From: Sycon ciliatum
Taxonomy: Eukaryota; Porifera; Calcarea; Leucosolenida; Sycettidae
Direction of reading: 5' to 3'
NCBI RefSeq assembly: GCF_964019385.1
Contig: NC_088643.1
Location: 1,146,855-1,210,854, forward strand
Length of the DNA stretch: 64,000 bases
A program made the position numbers and the translations under genes. Positions 10,889 to 19,800 of the stretch are shown in pieces (the stretch's first letter is position 1; the number at the start of each line of letters is the position of its first letter). The notes below the pieces were generated by a model. That model did not search any database and was not told the DNA's origin. It saw only the letters and a list, made by a program, of their open reading frames with translations.

Positions 10889-11173
10889 GCATTCTTCACC
10901 ATCACGCTGATTTCTTCAGAAAAGGTTGCCAACCTTAAACCCATGCAGGAGGATGTGGCCGAGCAGCAAAGCAGCAATGTGATGGAGAGTCGGGATTCAA
11001 TTCTTGCGTACTTTCGTAAGAATCATCTCGAGTTTACAACTTTGCAGCACGCGCAGTACGCTACACTGTGCATGCTCATCGAGCTGCAAAGCCAGTGCAA
11101 TGTAATCGGCTACCGCTGCAATACCTGCATGGCTGAAATTATTGGAAGTCGTTTCCATTGCCCAGTGTGTGAC
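10889..11173 (+). CDS. CBP/p300-like exon: HAT C-terminus and first half of ZZ (copy 3)
   Basis: Same exon as 5682-5966. It carries a few private changes, including His-to-Gln in TTLQHAQYAT and GSRFHCPVC. A single extra A at about 10650 lies upstream of the acceptor, outside the exon. The splice sites are intact. Confidence 0.85.
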
Positions 11174-11446
11174 GTAAGTTTGCATATTCCTATTGGCCAC
11201 TGTATGTTTTCCAGATTTTTGTTCGTATTTCTTGTCTCAAGTTCTCTTAGTTCTTCTAGAGAAGACTGGAGGTACACGATAGAATTTTTAATCCACATGA
11301 CTGTAGCTTCTTCTGTACAACATGCAACACCTGCAGATTGCAGGTTCTTTACTCACCAGTAGTGTCCAGATCTGCCTCCATTCTGCATCTGATTGCTGTT
11401 TTGTACGTGTTTGTGTTTTGTACGTGTTTGTCCCTCCATATGCTAG

Positions 11447-11521
11447 GATTATGACCTGTGTGCTAAGTGCCATCAGGAACGCGGCCATTATCACCCGATG
11501 GAGCAACATGGTCGGCGGTGA
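11447..11521 (+). CDS. CBP/p300-like exon: second half of ZZ (copy 3)
   Basis: Same as 6240-6314 with one change near the end (CAACATGG instead of CAACGTGG), giving QHGRR. The in-frame TGA is kept. Confidence 0.8.
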   Translation, partial: DYDLCAKCHQERGHYHPMEQHGRR

Positions 11522-11524
11522 TTA

Positions 11525-11750
11525 AAGCTTTGAAGCCAATGAAGGTACCGGTTTTACTAAAATCCTTAGCCTCGCTGTTCGTGGAGCGGAACAGCAGTCT
11601 GTACTACTCAGTGGAGATGGGCTTGTTGAGGACAAGGTTTCTCATTTTGTTTGCTTAGATGGGCCGTCGCGTGTTTCAGAGGATGCCGTGCATCATACAG
11701 TGACAGGCTGCGGTTGAACTCGTTTGTTGCCCAGTGTCGCCAGACTGAGT
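11525..11750 (+). pseudogene. RLE-type retroelement C-terminal remnant (array copy 3, frameshifted)
   Basis: As 6318-6544, but an indel near 11640 (AAGGTTTCTC versus AAGGTTATC) shifts the frame before the LLRWAV part. This unit has no HAT-core exon after it because the array breaks at 11791. Confidence 0.75.
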
Positions 11751-12017
11751 AGGCACATGCCCATGGCGGTAAATTGTGTACTGGGTGTTTTCCGATTATT
11801 TTTTTATTCTAGTCCAATACAACATAATATCATCAATGTTTTGTTGCTTTTGTATTGAATCATTGACATTGACAAACTCGTTTTGAGTTGAGTTTGAGTT
11901 GATTTCCCTGATCACCACCTGTTCAGAACAATACGAATGTTGTATTTCTTTTGTGTCCAATTATTTATTTTGAGTTGATTTCCGCAATCACTTTAGTTTG
12001 ATGATATGCATGTTGAC

Positions 12018-12085
12018 TTGCCCGTACAAGTGTCTTTTTATACATGATGCTTATACACTATGATTTTTTATGATGATGATGATTT
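12018..12085 (+). mobile_element. 3' end of an RLE-type retroelement with GAT tail
   Basis: The motif TTGCCCGTACAAG followed by an AT-rich stretch and ATGATGATGATG matches the 3' termini at 12605, 12852, 16175 and 16270. Only the 3' end of the element remains. Confidence 0.55.
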
Positions 12086-12243
12086 GGATAAAAACGATTC
12101 AAAGCCACTGCACTCAATGATTTTGTAATACTTGAAGTATAAATATAAGGATAATAGCTCTAACAGAGCGAAACAGTTGCTGTCCACAGACTTGAGTAAT
12201 AATAATAATATACTTTCACACAAAACAAGCTCGATGGTGATTC

Positions 12244-12277
<34 letters not shown>
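12244..12277. repeat. (GAT)n microsatellite
   Basis: About eleven GAT units, possibly the tail of another retroelement copy. Confidence 0.9.
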
Positions 12278-12539
12278 TCATGGGACAACTTCGATCTGTA
12301 TTGTCGCTGTGTTTGCTCCGCTGGTGTATTACTTGCATACGTGGTTCGCGGGCATGATACAAGCGTCAGCGCCACAGCTTTTTAACAAGCTGCCATACCC
12401 TTAGAGCACGTTGATGTGTACGGGTGTCTTTTTTATGTTTGTTTTTTATTCCATTTTGAGCCGGTCTTCTCCGATTGGTGGCCCCATGCTCATTGTGTTC
12501 AACTGCACTTTGTGTTCCTTTTTATATTGAGTTCCAGTG

Positions 12540-12629
12540 CACTTTGTGTTCATTTTCCTCTCCTTTTTTTCATTCTAATTGAATTTTGATGTCTTGCGTT
12601 TTTGCTTGCCCGTACAAGAGGCTGTTCAA

Positions 12630-12661
<32 letters not shown>
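12540..12661 (+). mobile_element. 3' UTR end of an RLE-type retroelement with GAT tail
   Basis: TTTGTGTTCATTTTCCTCTC...TTGCCCGTACAAGAGGCTGT followed by about eleven GAT units. The same 3' UTR recurs at 16213-16316, so this defines a family terminus. Confidence 0.7.
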
Positions 12662-12851
12662 GTAGGGTGCTGCCTTTGGCCTCAACTTAATATAATGCTA
12701 TTTGGTTTTTCCCCTTTTATTACTCTGTGTTCATTGCTTGTTTTTGTATTGATTTACTTCCTTGACTGCTTTTGTGTTTCATCATTTTCCGGTTGGTTTT
12801 GTGTTGATTTCCCCTGTTCACTTTACATATTGTAATGATATACATTTGCTT

Positions 12852-12874
12852 TGCCCGTAAAAGAGGCTTTTCTC

Positions 12875-12925
<51 letters not shown>

Positions 12926-12930
12926 CACCT
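12852..12930 (+). mobile_element. Retroelement 3' terminus with long GAT tail, used as insertion site
   Basis: TTGCCCGTAAAAGAGGCTTT is followed by about seventeen GAT units ending GCACCT. The next element begins directly after this. The methionine and aspartate run at the start of the downstream open frame come from this tail, not from that element. Confidence 0.75.
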
Positions 12931-15792
12931 GGAGAGACGGTCCGTGACGCCCTGTTGAAGAAACATCCGCCATCTGCTACACCGCCTGCCTCGGCTCTCT
13001 TGCCGGGTGATCCCGAGATTGTCAACCAGGTCATCTTTCAACAAATAACCCCTGAGCTAATAAAGAAAATCGGCCGAGGCATGCAGGGTTCCTCTGGACC
13101 GTCTGGCCTGGACGCTGAGGCATGGTGCCGAATGCTGACGTGCTATGACGCCTCGTCAAGGCGTTTGTGTTCATCCCTTGCTGCCGCGGGGTGGTGCATA
13201 TGTACCGAGCGCCTTGCCGGTTGCGCGATGATTGGATTTACATCCGCTCGCCTAATACCCCTCGATAAGAAACCTGGCGTGCGCCTCATCGCTGTGGGCG
13301 AAGTGTACCGGCGTATCATTGGTCGTGCCGTGATGTCAGTAGTGGAAAGTGATGTGCTGAGAGTAACAGCTCCTGTCCAACTCTGTGTGGGCGTTCCATC
13401 TGCCTGCGAAGCCGCCGTACACACAATGTCCCGTCTGTTCGCTGGCCCGGGGGTTGAGGGTGTCTTGCTTGTGGACGCCTCCAATGCATTTAATGCATTG
13501 AATAGGCAGGCTGCGCTACACAACATTCCGCGTCTCTGCCCCCCGCTTGCAACGGTGTTTCGTAACACGTATGGATCAGTTTCCCGCCTGTTTGTGTCTG
13601 GTGGAGGTGAAATCGAATCGCGTGAAGGCACGGCTCAGGGCGACCCACTGGCTATGGCAGCCTATGCTGTGGCGATCATGCCACTGGTCAGGCGCCTGTC
13701 TGCGACATGCCCCAGTGTTGTCCAATCTTGGTTCGCGGATGATGACTCGGGTGCAGGTCTTCTGGCTCGCCTTCGGAATTACTGGGATGAAATCCGGGCC
13801 ATTGGCCCTGGTTATGGTTACTACCCGAACGCGTCCAAAACTGTTCTGATCACAAAGCCAGAGCATCTGGATAGGGCCAGAGAAATCTTCTTCGACAGTG
13901 GCATCCAGATTACCGCCGCTGGCGGCCGATTCCTCGGGGGCGCCCTAGGGTCAGAAGATTTCTGCCGCTCTTATATGGGGCAGTTGGCGGATAGATGGGC
14001 TGGTGACCTGCGCACCTTGTGTGAGATCGCCCAGACTCAACCTCACGCGGCGTATACCGTCTTCTCCAAGGCCCTGTCATCACGGTGGACTTACCACTTG
14101 CGCTCAATGCCGTTCTCGACAGGCGTTTTGGAGGCCTTGGATGAGATCCTCAGTGACCATTTCCTGCCGGCTTTGCTGGGTCATGGAATTGCGCAGGCCA
14201 GCCACCAACGTCGGCTAATGGCTTTGCCTGTCCGGCATGGGGGCCTCGCCGTCCCCATATTGTCGAAGACGGCGGCTGGGGAACATCAGGCCTCTGTCAG
14301 TGCCACTGAGCCTCTGGTTCAGCTTGCGCTATCATCGCCTTCGCCTGACTGTGCTGGTGCATCACTGCCTCCGCCTGCGGGACCGCCTCTGCGTGATATT
14401 AACCAACCACCTATGGGACTACCCCCGCATCATTGTGCTAATATGTCACCGCCTCTGCCTGCTGGGTCGCCTTTGCCTGCCTGTGCTGATGCGTCGCTGC
14501 CTCGGCCTCCGCGGCCACCTCCGCCTGACTGTGCTGGTGCGTCGCTGCCTCCACCTGTGGGACGGCCCGTACCTGGCTTAGACCAACCGCCGGTGCGACT
14601 GCCTTCGCCTGACCGTGCTGCCGTGTCACTGCCTCCGCCTGCGGAACCGCCTCTGCCTGACTGTGCTCGTGCGTCGCTGCCTCCGCCTGGTCTAGACCAG
14701 CCACATGTGCGACCGCCTCCGCCTGATTATGCTGGCGCGTTGTCGCCTCCACCTGCGGGTCCGCCTCCGCCTGATCTTGACCAACTACCTGATGCCGGAT
14801 CGTTCTCTGCGCTGCGTGCGGGGCCTGTTGCCGTGGGATTAGGCGTCGAAGAGCCTGGCGAGACTAATCCTAGTGGTCCGTGTGGTGTCGCTGAGGCTGT
14901 TGCTGCGGTGCGTGCTGGGCTGCGCCGGGTGAGAGCACAGCGGGACCAGATTTCGCGTGGTGTGCAGGCAGAGATTGGCCCTGGACTGTCTCCGTGCCAG
15001 CGGCTACTGTTAGAAACAGCGGGTGAGAAAGGCACCTCCAGCTGGATGACCGCCCAACCGTCATACAATCAGCCAGTAACCATCCTCAATAAATCTGATT
15101 TCCGGGATGCTCTCTGCTTCCGATACGGTTTGGAGCTGGATGGCCTCCCTGAGACTTGTGTTTGTGGAGCAACTCTAAGCACTGAGCATGCAATGGCTTG
15201 TCCTACTGGCGGCTACACCATCGCACGCCATAATAATGTTCGCGATTTGCTGGCGGGTGTACTGTCGGAGGTATTGCCTGACGTGGAGGTGGAGCCGGTG
15301 CTATCGCTATTTGATGGGGAGGATCTTCCCCATCGTACAGCCAACAGGAAATCCGAAGCTCGCCTCGATGTGAGGGCGCGGGGTTTCTGGTCCACGCAGC
15401 AGGAGGCTTTTTTTGATGTTCGGGTGACTCACCCAAAGCCAAACCTGCTGTCGCGTCCAGAAGTCCAGCGCCATCTCCAAAAGCATGAAGGCATGAAAAA
15501 GCGGGAATACGGAGCGCGTGTTGTGAATATAGACCGAGGCACATTCACCCCGTTGGTTTTCGCCACGAATGGCATGTGTGGCCGGGAGGCAGACCGCTTT
15601 CTCAAGTGTCTTGCAGCCCAGTATGTCGATAAACACAGTGACTTGGCCTACTCGCTGGTTATGGGTCGATTGCGGTGCCTGCTCTCGTTCACTTTACTCC
15701 GTTGGGCAGTGACCTGTTTTCGCGGCTGCCGTAGCTCCTACCAGAAAAAGTCAGTCAAGAATTTCAGGAGTTATTGTTTGATGGGTCGTTAG
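12931..15792 (+). CDS. Reverse transcriptase with CCHC and restriction-like endonuclease domain, N-terminally truncated
   Basis: The open frame continues from upstream GAT repeat, but element sequence starts near 12931. RT motifs are visible: GPSGLDAEAW, the catalytic DASNAFN (about 13473), GTAQGDPLAM and the active-site FADD (about 13733). A proline-rich repeat (14330-14790) separates RT from the C-terminus. The C-terminus has C-x-C-x7-H-x3-C (CVCGATLSTEHAMAC, about 15160), RHNNVRD, then RLDV-x12-FFDVRV. This is the R/K-x-D...D pattern of the PD-(D/E)xK nuclease in R2/R4/NeSL-type LINEs. The polymerase would copy element RNA at the nuclease-nicked target. There is no stop or frameshift over about 950 codons, so the copy is fairly recent. 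Clade within the RLE group not determined. Confidence 0.82.
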   Translation, partial: GETVRDALLKKHPPSATPPASALLPGDPEIVNQVIFQQITPELIKKIGRGMQGSSGPSGLDAEAWCRMLTCYDASSRRLCSSLAAAGWCICTERLAGCAMIGFTSARLIPLDKKPGVRLIAVGEVYRRIIGRAVMSVVESDVLRVTAPVQLCVGVPSACEAAVHTMSRLFAGPGVEGVLLVDASNAFNALNRQAALHNIPRLCPPLATVFRNTYGSVSRLFVSGGGEIESREGTAQGDPLAMAAYAVAIMPLVRRLSATCPSVVQSWFADDDSGAGLLARLRNYWDEIRAIGPGYGYYPNASKTVLITKPEHLDRAREIFFDSGIQITAAGGRFLGGALGSEDFCRSYMGQLADRWAGDLRTLCEIAQTQPHAAYTVFSKALSSRWTYHLRSMPFSTGVLEALDEILSDHFLPALLGHGIAQASHQRRLMALPVRHGGLAVPILSKTAAGEHQASVSATEPLVQLALSSPSPDCAGASLPPPAGPPLRDINQPPMGLPPHHCANMSPPLPAGSPLPACADASLPRPPRPPPPDCAGASLPPPVGRPVPGLDQPPVRLPSPDRAAVSLPPPAEPPLPDCARASLPPPGLDQPHVRPPPPDYAGALSPPPAGPPPPDLDQLPDAGSFSALRAGPVAVGLGVEEPGETNPSGPCGVAEAVAAVRAGLRRVRAQRDQISRGVQAEIGPGLSPCQRLLLETAGEKGTSSWMTAQPSYNQPVTILNKSDFRDALCFRYGLELDGLPETCVCGATLSTEHAMACPTGGYTIARHNNVRDLLAGVLSEVLPDVEVEPVLSLFDGEDLPHRTANRKSEARLDVRARGFWSTQQEAFFDVRVTHPKPNLLSRPEVQRHLQKHEGMKKREYGARVVNIDRGTFTPLVFATNGMCGREADRFLKCLAAQYVDKHSDLAYSLVMGRLRCLLSFTLLRWAVTCFRGCRSSYQKKSVKNFRSYCLMGR
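14330..14790 (+). repeat. In-frame proline-rich minisatellite inside the RT ORF
   Basis: Imperfect repeats of a CCGCCTCTGCCTGACTGTGC-type unit encode PPLPDCAGASLPPP-like peptides for about 150 residues. The full-length relative at 26713-30634 has no such stretch, so it is an expansion private to this lineage. Confidence 0.85.
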
Positions 15793-16212
15793 ATAGAGGC
15801 CGGTGTTTGTGAGACTGCAATCATTTAATGTTTCTTCCTTAGTGGTGTAGGTAGATTCTGTTTTGTAAGCATAGTAGGACTACTTTTGTTTTGTAAGTCA
15901 ATCTCATTCTCCACGCTTTGCTGTCATTTGGTTATGTTTTAAAGTAGTTTTTATGACCTGATGTTTGTTTTTTATATTTGTAGTTCTATTGTTGACATCT
16001 TTTGTCTTTTCTTTGGGTTAAAAGGTTCATCCTCGTTTTCCTATTGCCTTGTATTGGAATTTGCCTATAAATGGCTACGGTGTGATAATGCATTTCTATA
16101 AATTATTTCGTGTTTTAACATTATTTTCAGAAAATTGCTCTTACAATACCTTGCGTTTTATATTCATAATATTGTTGCCCGTAAAAGCGGCTTGGTCACA
16201 TGATGATGCACC

Positions 16213-16316
16213 TTGTGTTCATTTTCCTCTCTTTTCATTCTAATTGAATTTTGATGAATTGCCTTTTTGCTTGCCCGTACAAGAGGCTGTTCCAAATGAT
16301 GATAATGATGATGATG
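16213..16316 (+). mobile_element. 3' UTR end of an RLE-type retroelement with GAT tail
   Basis: Starts TTGTGTTCATTTTCCTCTC and ends TTGCCCGTACAAGAGGCTGT plus interrupted GAT units. It is the same 3' UTR as 12540-12661. Confidence 0.7.
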
Positions 16317-16809
16317 GAGAGCCTGGGACATGAGCAGCAATTCCTGATCGAAGTAGCTGCTGAAAAAGGGCCTATCGTCCTGGCTAATCGTAGCTCCTAC
16401 GTGGCAAGAAGGCACAATACTGAAAAAATCAGATTTCCGGGATGCTCTGTGCATCCAGTATGGTCGGAGACTGGGTGGATTGCCAGATAATTGCGTGTGT
16501 GGTGCTTCTCTCAGTCCGAGCCATGCGCTCACGTGTGCCACTGGCGGGTACACAATCGCCCGGCACAATGAGGTACGGGACCTTGTGGCAAGCTTGCTGC
16601 GGGAGGCTGGCATAGTGGATGTGGAGACGGAGCCGAGGCTACTTTCCTGCAGCAACGAGGATTTGCCGGGAGGGCGATCCCTTAAAAGAATGCGGAGGCT
16701 CGTCTGGATGTGCGAGCTCTGGGTTTTTGGTCGCGGCAACAAGACGCTTTTTTTGATGTGCGGATTACTCACCCCGCAGCATTCGTGTTGTCTCGATCAC
16801 AAGCCCTGA
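16317..16809 (+). pseudogene. C-terminal fragment of an RLE-type retroelement, frameshifted
   Basis: It begins right after a GAT tail. It encodes LIEVAAEKGPIVLANRSSY-like sequence, then after frame changes CVCGASLSPSHALTC (the CCHC motif), GGYTIARHNEVRDLV and a decayed endonuclease region (ARLDV-like positions shifted out of frame). It ends near 16800. This is a third insertion next to a GAT tract in the cluster. Confidence 0.75.
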
Positions 16810-17079
16810 GCCAGCTCAGATGGCACTCGTGCAGTGTTGAGCTTTAATTCTTGGTTTTCGCTGCGTACATGTATACATGTACATGTACCTGTGTCTCGTG
16901 AATTGCGCGCTAGGCCTTGACAGATCATGCTAGCACAATTTTTCGCATAATTCCTACCAAAATCCAACAATCGCATAATTCGAGGCAAATTGCATACGAA
17001 TCGCATAAAATTGGAATAATCCTCCTGTTCGCATCAAATTCCATACAGTTGTGCATGTTCTACAAGTACCCGTATTTGC

Positions 17080-17107
17080 ATCAGGAAGTCGTAGGTTTAC
17101 GACTTCC
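17080..17107. repeat. Short perfect hairpin
   Basis: AGGAAGTCGTAGGTTTACGACTTCCT, given by its 11-bp arms (AGGAAGTCGTA), is a strong stem-loop next to the LINE tail. Confidence 0.6.
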
Positions 17108-17129
17108 TTGATAACATGTCCAGTCCACT

Positions 17130-19300
17130 ACAATCAGTTGTTGTTGTTGTTGTTGAAATTTTATTTTGTATCGCAGACCAAACGGGCAATGATGCCCTAT
17201 ATTATGATGGCGATAAAGTAACGGCCGAGAGCCAAGGATACAACAAGCAAGCCTCCGCGAAAGAGAGAAAAACACAGAAAACACAGACTGCAAATACTCA
17301 AAAAGAAAAAAGAGAAAGGGAAAAAAAGAAAAATAAAGAACAAGAAAGCACAGTTGAGTCACAGTTGAGTCACGACTCCAAGTCCAAGCCTAGATGCTGG
17401 CTAACCATAAAAATAAACCTTTAAAAGTCTCTTGAATGATCTATGGCAGGCGAGGGACTTGAACTCTTGGGGCAGGGCGTTCCATAATTTAACAGCAGAA
17501 ACGAGCGGCCGACAGTCAGAGACTCGCCTGGTGGCAGGGACAACATACGCATTTGGATCGTTGATCCGAGTGACGCCTTCAGTCTGGCGACGTAGGCGCT
17601 TGGACAGGGGATTACTAATTCTGGCGGTGTGGATACGAAGCATGAGGAGGCGGAGTTTACAGTGGGCGTTTTGGATGATGGGGATGAGGCCTAGACGGGT
17701 GTAGATGGGATCTGTGTGGGAGGGGAAAGGCTGGTTGGCAACGCAGCGGATACATCGCTTGTCGAGGACCGAAAGCTGATGCCGTTGGTGCGCAGAGAGA
17801 ACCGAGAAGAAGGCATTAGATCCATACAACATGTCCGGTAGTATTAACGATCTGTAAAATAGCAGGGCTTGTTGCTCAGTTAAGCAGGAGCGAATGGCTC
17901 GCAGCGCCGTCAGTTTCTGGGAGGTCTTCCGTGTAATAGTTGCAACTTGAGTCTCCCACCGAAGCTGGGTGTCGAGATGTAGACCTAGATATCGAGCATT
18001 TGTGGTCTGAGCTAGGGGATTTCCATTGCATTCTATGTTAAGTAACAAGGGCTGCCTGCGAGACGCATGAACGGCTAGAACGTGGGTTTTGGAGGGATTT
18101 AGTATTAAGCCTCTTTCTTCCAGAAAGTTGGCCAGGTTGGAGACTGAACGGGAGAGGGTTAAATTCAAGAATTCGACGGATTGACTGATGGCGTCTAGCA
18201 GGATATCATCAGCAAACAGCTGTGAGTGGGCTGGAGCTGTGATCTGTTCTATTTCCATTGTGTAGATGGAGAACAAAAGAGGACCCAGCACACTTCCCTG
18301 AGGAACACCACACTCACAGGGAGAGAGGGCGGACGACTGGCCATTGCTCAGGACGACTCGCTGACGGCGGTCAGTTGGGTAGCTCATGAACCAACTGAGA
18401 GCCGTTGAGGTAATACCAAGCTGAAATAGATCTGTAACCAAAATTTGGTGTTTGACCTTATCGAAGGCCTTGCTCATATCGACCAGTACAAGACCTGTAT
18501 GGCGCTGCTGATCCGCTGCCTCCAAGTATCTGTCTACAGCCAATGTCAGGGCATCTTCTGTGGAGTAAAGTGGGCGATATGCGAACTGGTTTGCGGGGAA
18601 CAAGGAATTTCCGGAGAGGAACTTACAGAGTTTCGTGTGGACTACCCGTTCTAGGACTTTGGAAACTATTGGTAATAACGATATTGGTCTATAGTTCTTA
18701 GCGACAGCTTTGTCGCCTGACTTGAAGAGGGGACGAACATCCGCAATCTTCAGAGATGCAGGAACAACACCAGAAGCCAGAGATGCATTGATTAGTATGG
18801 TGAGGGACGGTGCAAGGACAGGAGAACAGTGTTTGAGGATTGCAGCTGGAACCTGGTCGCTGCCTGCAGCTTTGCGCACGTCGATGTTGGAGAGCAGCTT
18901 AGCGATCTCTTGCACACTTGCTGGAGCAAATTCTTCGAGGCATTCCTTCTTCGTGGGACCCAATGGGGCTGAGAGACGTAGTGGTCTAGTTGGGTCTGAC
19001 ACAACACCGCTGAATTGGTCGCTGAGCTGTGAGACACTGACGGCTGGTGGAACTGAGGACTTGTTACGACCGCTGAGGTAGTTGATGGTCTGCCAGGTTT
19101 TTCGTGCGTTGGCCTGACTAGCAGCAAGAAGGTCCCTAAAGTAGATGGCTCGGAGATGTCGTGACATACGCTTGGCTTCGTCTCGGGCAGAAGTGAAGAC
19201 ATTGCGTAGTGCCGGGTCTGCAGGTGATGCTTTCCACCGTCGATGGGCCGCGTCACGTCGCTGGACTAGGTCATGTAGAGCTGGCGTCTTTCAGGGGAAG
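17130..19300 (-). mobile_element. 5'-truncated APE-type LINE (Jockey/CR1-like)
   Basis: The coding frame is 17401-19167, plus an upstream in-frame part to about 19290. A 3' UTR carries the GGGCATCATTGCCCGTTTGG hairpin and a (CAA)n tail at about 17130-17155 on the minus strand. Traces of the linker before RT extend to about 19440 in shifted frames. No endonuclease domain is left. Confidence 0.8.
17401..19167 (-). CDS. LINE reverse transcriptase, N-terminally incomplete
   Basis: 588 residues from the first ATG; in-frame coding continues upstream of this ATG to about 19290 (RRDAAHRRWKASPADPALRN). Motifs in order: KAAGSDQVPAAILK, YRPISLLPIVSKVLERVV, VDMSKAFDKVKH (catalytic Asp), CGVPQGSVLGPLLF, and LFADDILLDA (active site). 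These are followed by the thumb and a C-terminal tail with LWNALPQEFK. This is the RT of an APE-type LINE that would prime from a nicked chromosome. The 3' two thirds is uninterrupted, but the endonuclease domain is missing and the 5' part is frameshifted, so the copy cannot act by itself. Confidence 0.88.
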   Translation of the reverse strand: MSRHLRAIYFRDLLAASQANARKTWQTINYLSGRNKSSVPPAVSVSQLSDQFSGVVSDPTRPLRLSAPLGPTKKECLEEFAPASVQEIAKLLSNIDVRKAAGSDQVPAAILKHCSPVLAPSLTILINASLASGVVPASLKIADVRPLFKSGDKAVAKNYRPISLLPIVSKVLERVVHTKLCKFLSGNSLFPANQFAYRPLYSTEDALTLAVDRYLEAADQQRHTGLVLVDMSKAFDKVKHQILVTDLFQLGITSTALSWFMSYPTDRRQRVVLSNGQSSALSPCECGVPQGSVLGPLLFSIYTMEIEQITAPAHSQLFADDILLDAISQSVEFLNLTLSRSVSNLANFLEERGLILNPSKTHVLAVHASRRQPLLLNIECNGNPLAQTTNARYLGLHLDTQLRWETQVATITRKTSQKLTALRAIRSCLTEQQALLFYRSLILPDMLYGSNAFFSVLSAHQRHQLSVLDKRCIRCVANQPFPSHTDPIYTRLGLIPIIQNAHCKLRLLMLRIHTARISNPLSKRLRRQTEGVTRINDPNAYVVPATRRVSDCRPLVSAVKLWNALPQEFKSLACHRSFKRLLKVYFYG

Positions 19301-19626
19301 GATTTCCGGGTAGGAGCTCTTGGGCGGTGTAGACGGATAGGAGCATGAGTGTTCAAGGCCGCGACAAGCAGTGACGGTCGTAGCTAGGTCGGACGGTGCG
19401 TTGACCCCGTTGAACTTTTGCTACTACAGTACAACGCCCTCTACAAAAAAAGTCCCCTGTTATTTTGCACAGAACCATTATACGTTAGCAGCATATGTGA
19501 GCATAATGCGGCATAATATGATTACTTTTAGCATAAAAATAGCATAATTCTGCAATTTTTTCAGCAATGCGAAAAGCATAATTTCACGAAAAATATTAGC
19601 ATAATCTGTCAAGGCCTATTGCGCGC

Positions 19627-19800
19627 CGACTGCTTTGGTTGCAAATACATGTTTTAGATTTGATTCTAACTTGATTGTTTCTTCGGGGTTAAATAATATC
19701 ATAAGTATTCAAGAACATCAGTTTTAGTGCAGCCTTTGACAACCAAAATCATGATGGCAAATTGTGGTATTCTTCTCAAAACCTTATTAAGCCATGTATT
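19627..19800. repeat. Right flank of the hAT-like insertion, paralogous to 4090-4270
   Basis: The sequence CTGGTTTG/TGCTTTGG...TTTTAGATTTG through AAAACCTTATTAAGCCAT matches 4090-4260 with about 10 percent differences by eye. Confidence 0.7.

Larger units (their letters stand above)
4568..11791 (+). repeat. Tandem array of a 2603-bp unit carrying CBP/p300-like exons
   Basis: Unit 1 is 4568-6993 (with an internal loss of about 180 bp near 4715), unit 2 is 6994-9596 and unit 3 is 9597-11791 (3' truncated at a sharp break after GGGTGTTTT). The units differ by scattered single bases only, so the duplication is young or homogenised. In unit order each carries: a CGAAGCAAGGTCGCTGAAG segment, a MITE of about 220 bp, a TATAAAAGG-containing stretch, HAT C-terminal/ZZ exons, a retroelement C-terminal remnant, and the HAT-core exon. 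The HAT-core exon lies upstream of the HAT C-terminal exon in real CBP/p300 genes. The duplication breakpoint therefore lies inside a gene, and a HAT-core exon in one unit is followed by the ZZ exons of the next. Confidence 0.95.
12931..16199 (+). mobile_element. 5'-truncated RLE-type non-LTR retroelement with 14-bp target duplication
   Basis: ATGATGATGCACCT occurs immediately before (12917-12930) and immediately after (16200-16213) this segment. It is read as the target-site duplication inside a GAT tract. The element comprises a coding frame to 15792 and a 3' UTR of about 400 bp ending TTGCCCGTAAAAGCGGCTTG plus a few bases. The left junction falls inside coding sequence, as expected for incomplete reverse transcription. 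Confidence 0.75.
16911..19618. mobile_element. hAT-like TIR element with 8-bp target duplication, carrying a nested LINE
   Basis: The ends TAGGCCTTGACAGATCATGC and (reverse complement) TAGGCCTTGACAGATTATGC are inverted repeats. TTGCGCGC flanks both sides (16903-16910 and 19619-19626), an 8-bp duplication as made by hAT transposases. Subterminal regions are rich in GCATAAT repeats. There is no transposase frame, so the element is non-autonomous or hollowed out. Most of its length is the LINE at about 17130-19300. The empty site survives at 4040-4270. Confidence 0.8.

Noticed and set aside
12835..12930. Start of the 985-codon open frame with a poly-Asp tract as a real N-terminus
   Set aside because: The ATG and poly-Asp come from the 3' tail and GAT microsatellite of an older element; the inserted copy begins at about 12931.
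14438..15068. Long minus-strand frames rich in Ala/Glu/His or Pro/Arg opposite the retroelement ORF
   Set aside because: They are antisense shadows of the proline-rich minisatellite, with no start context or domain.
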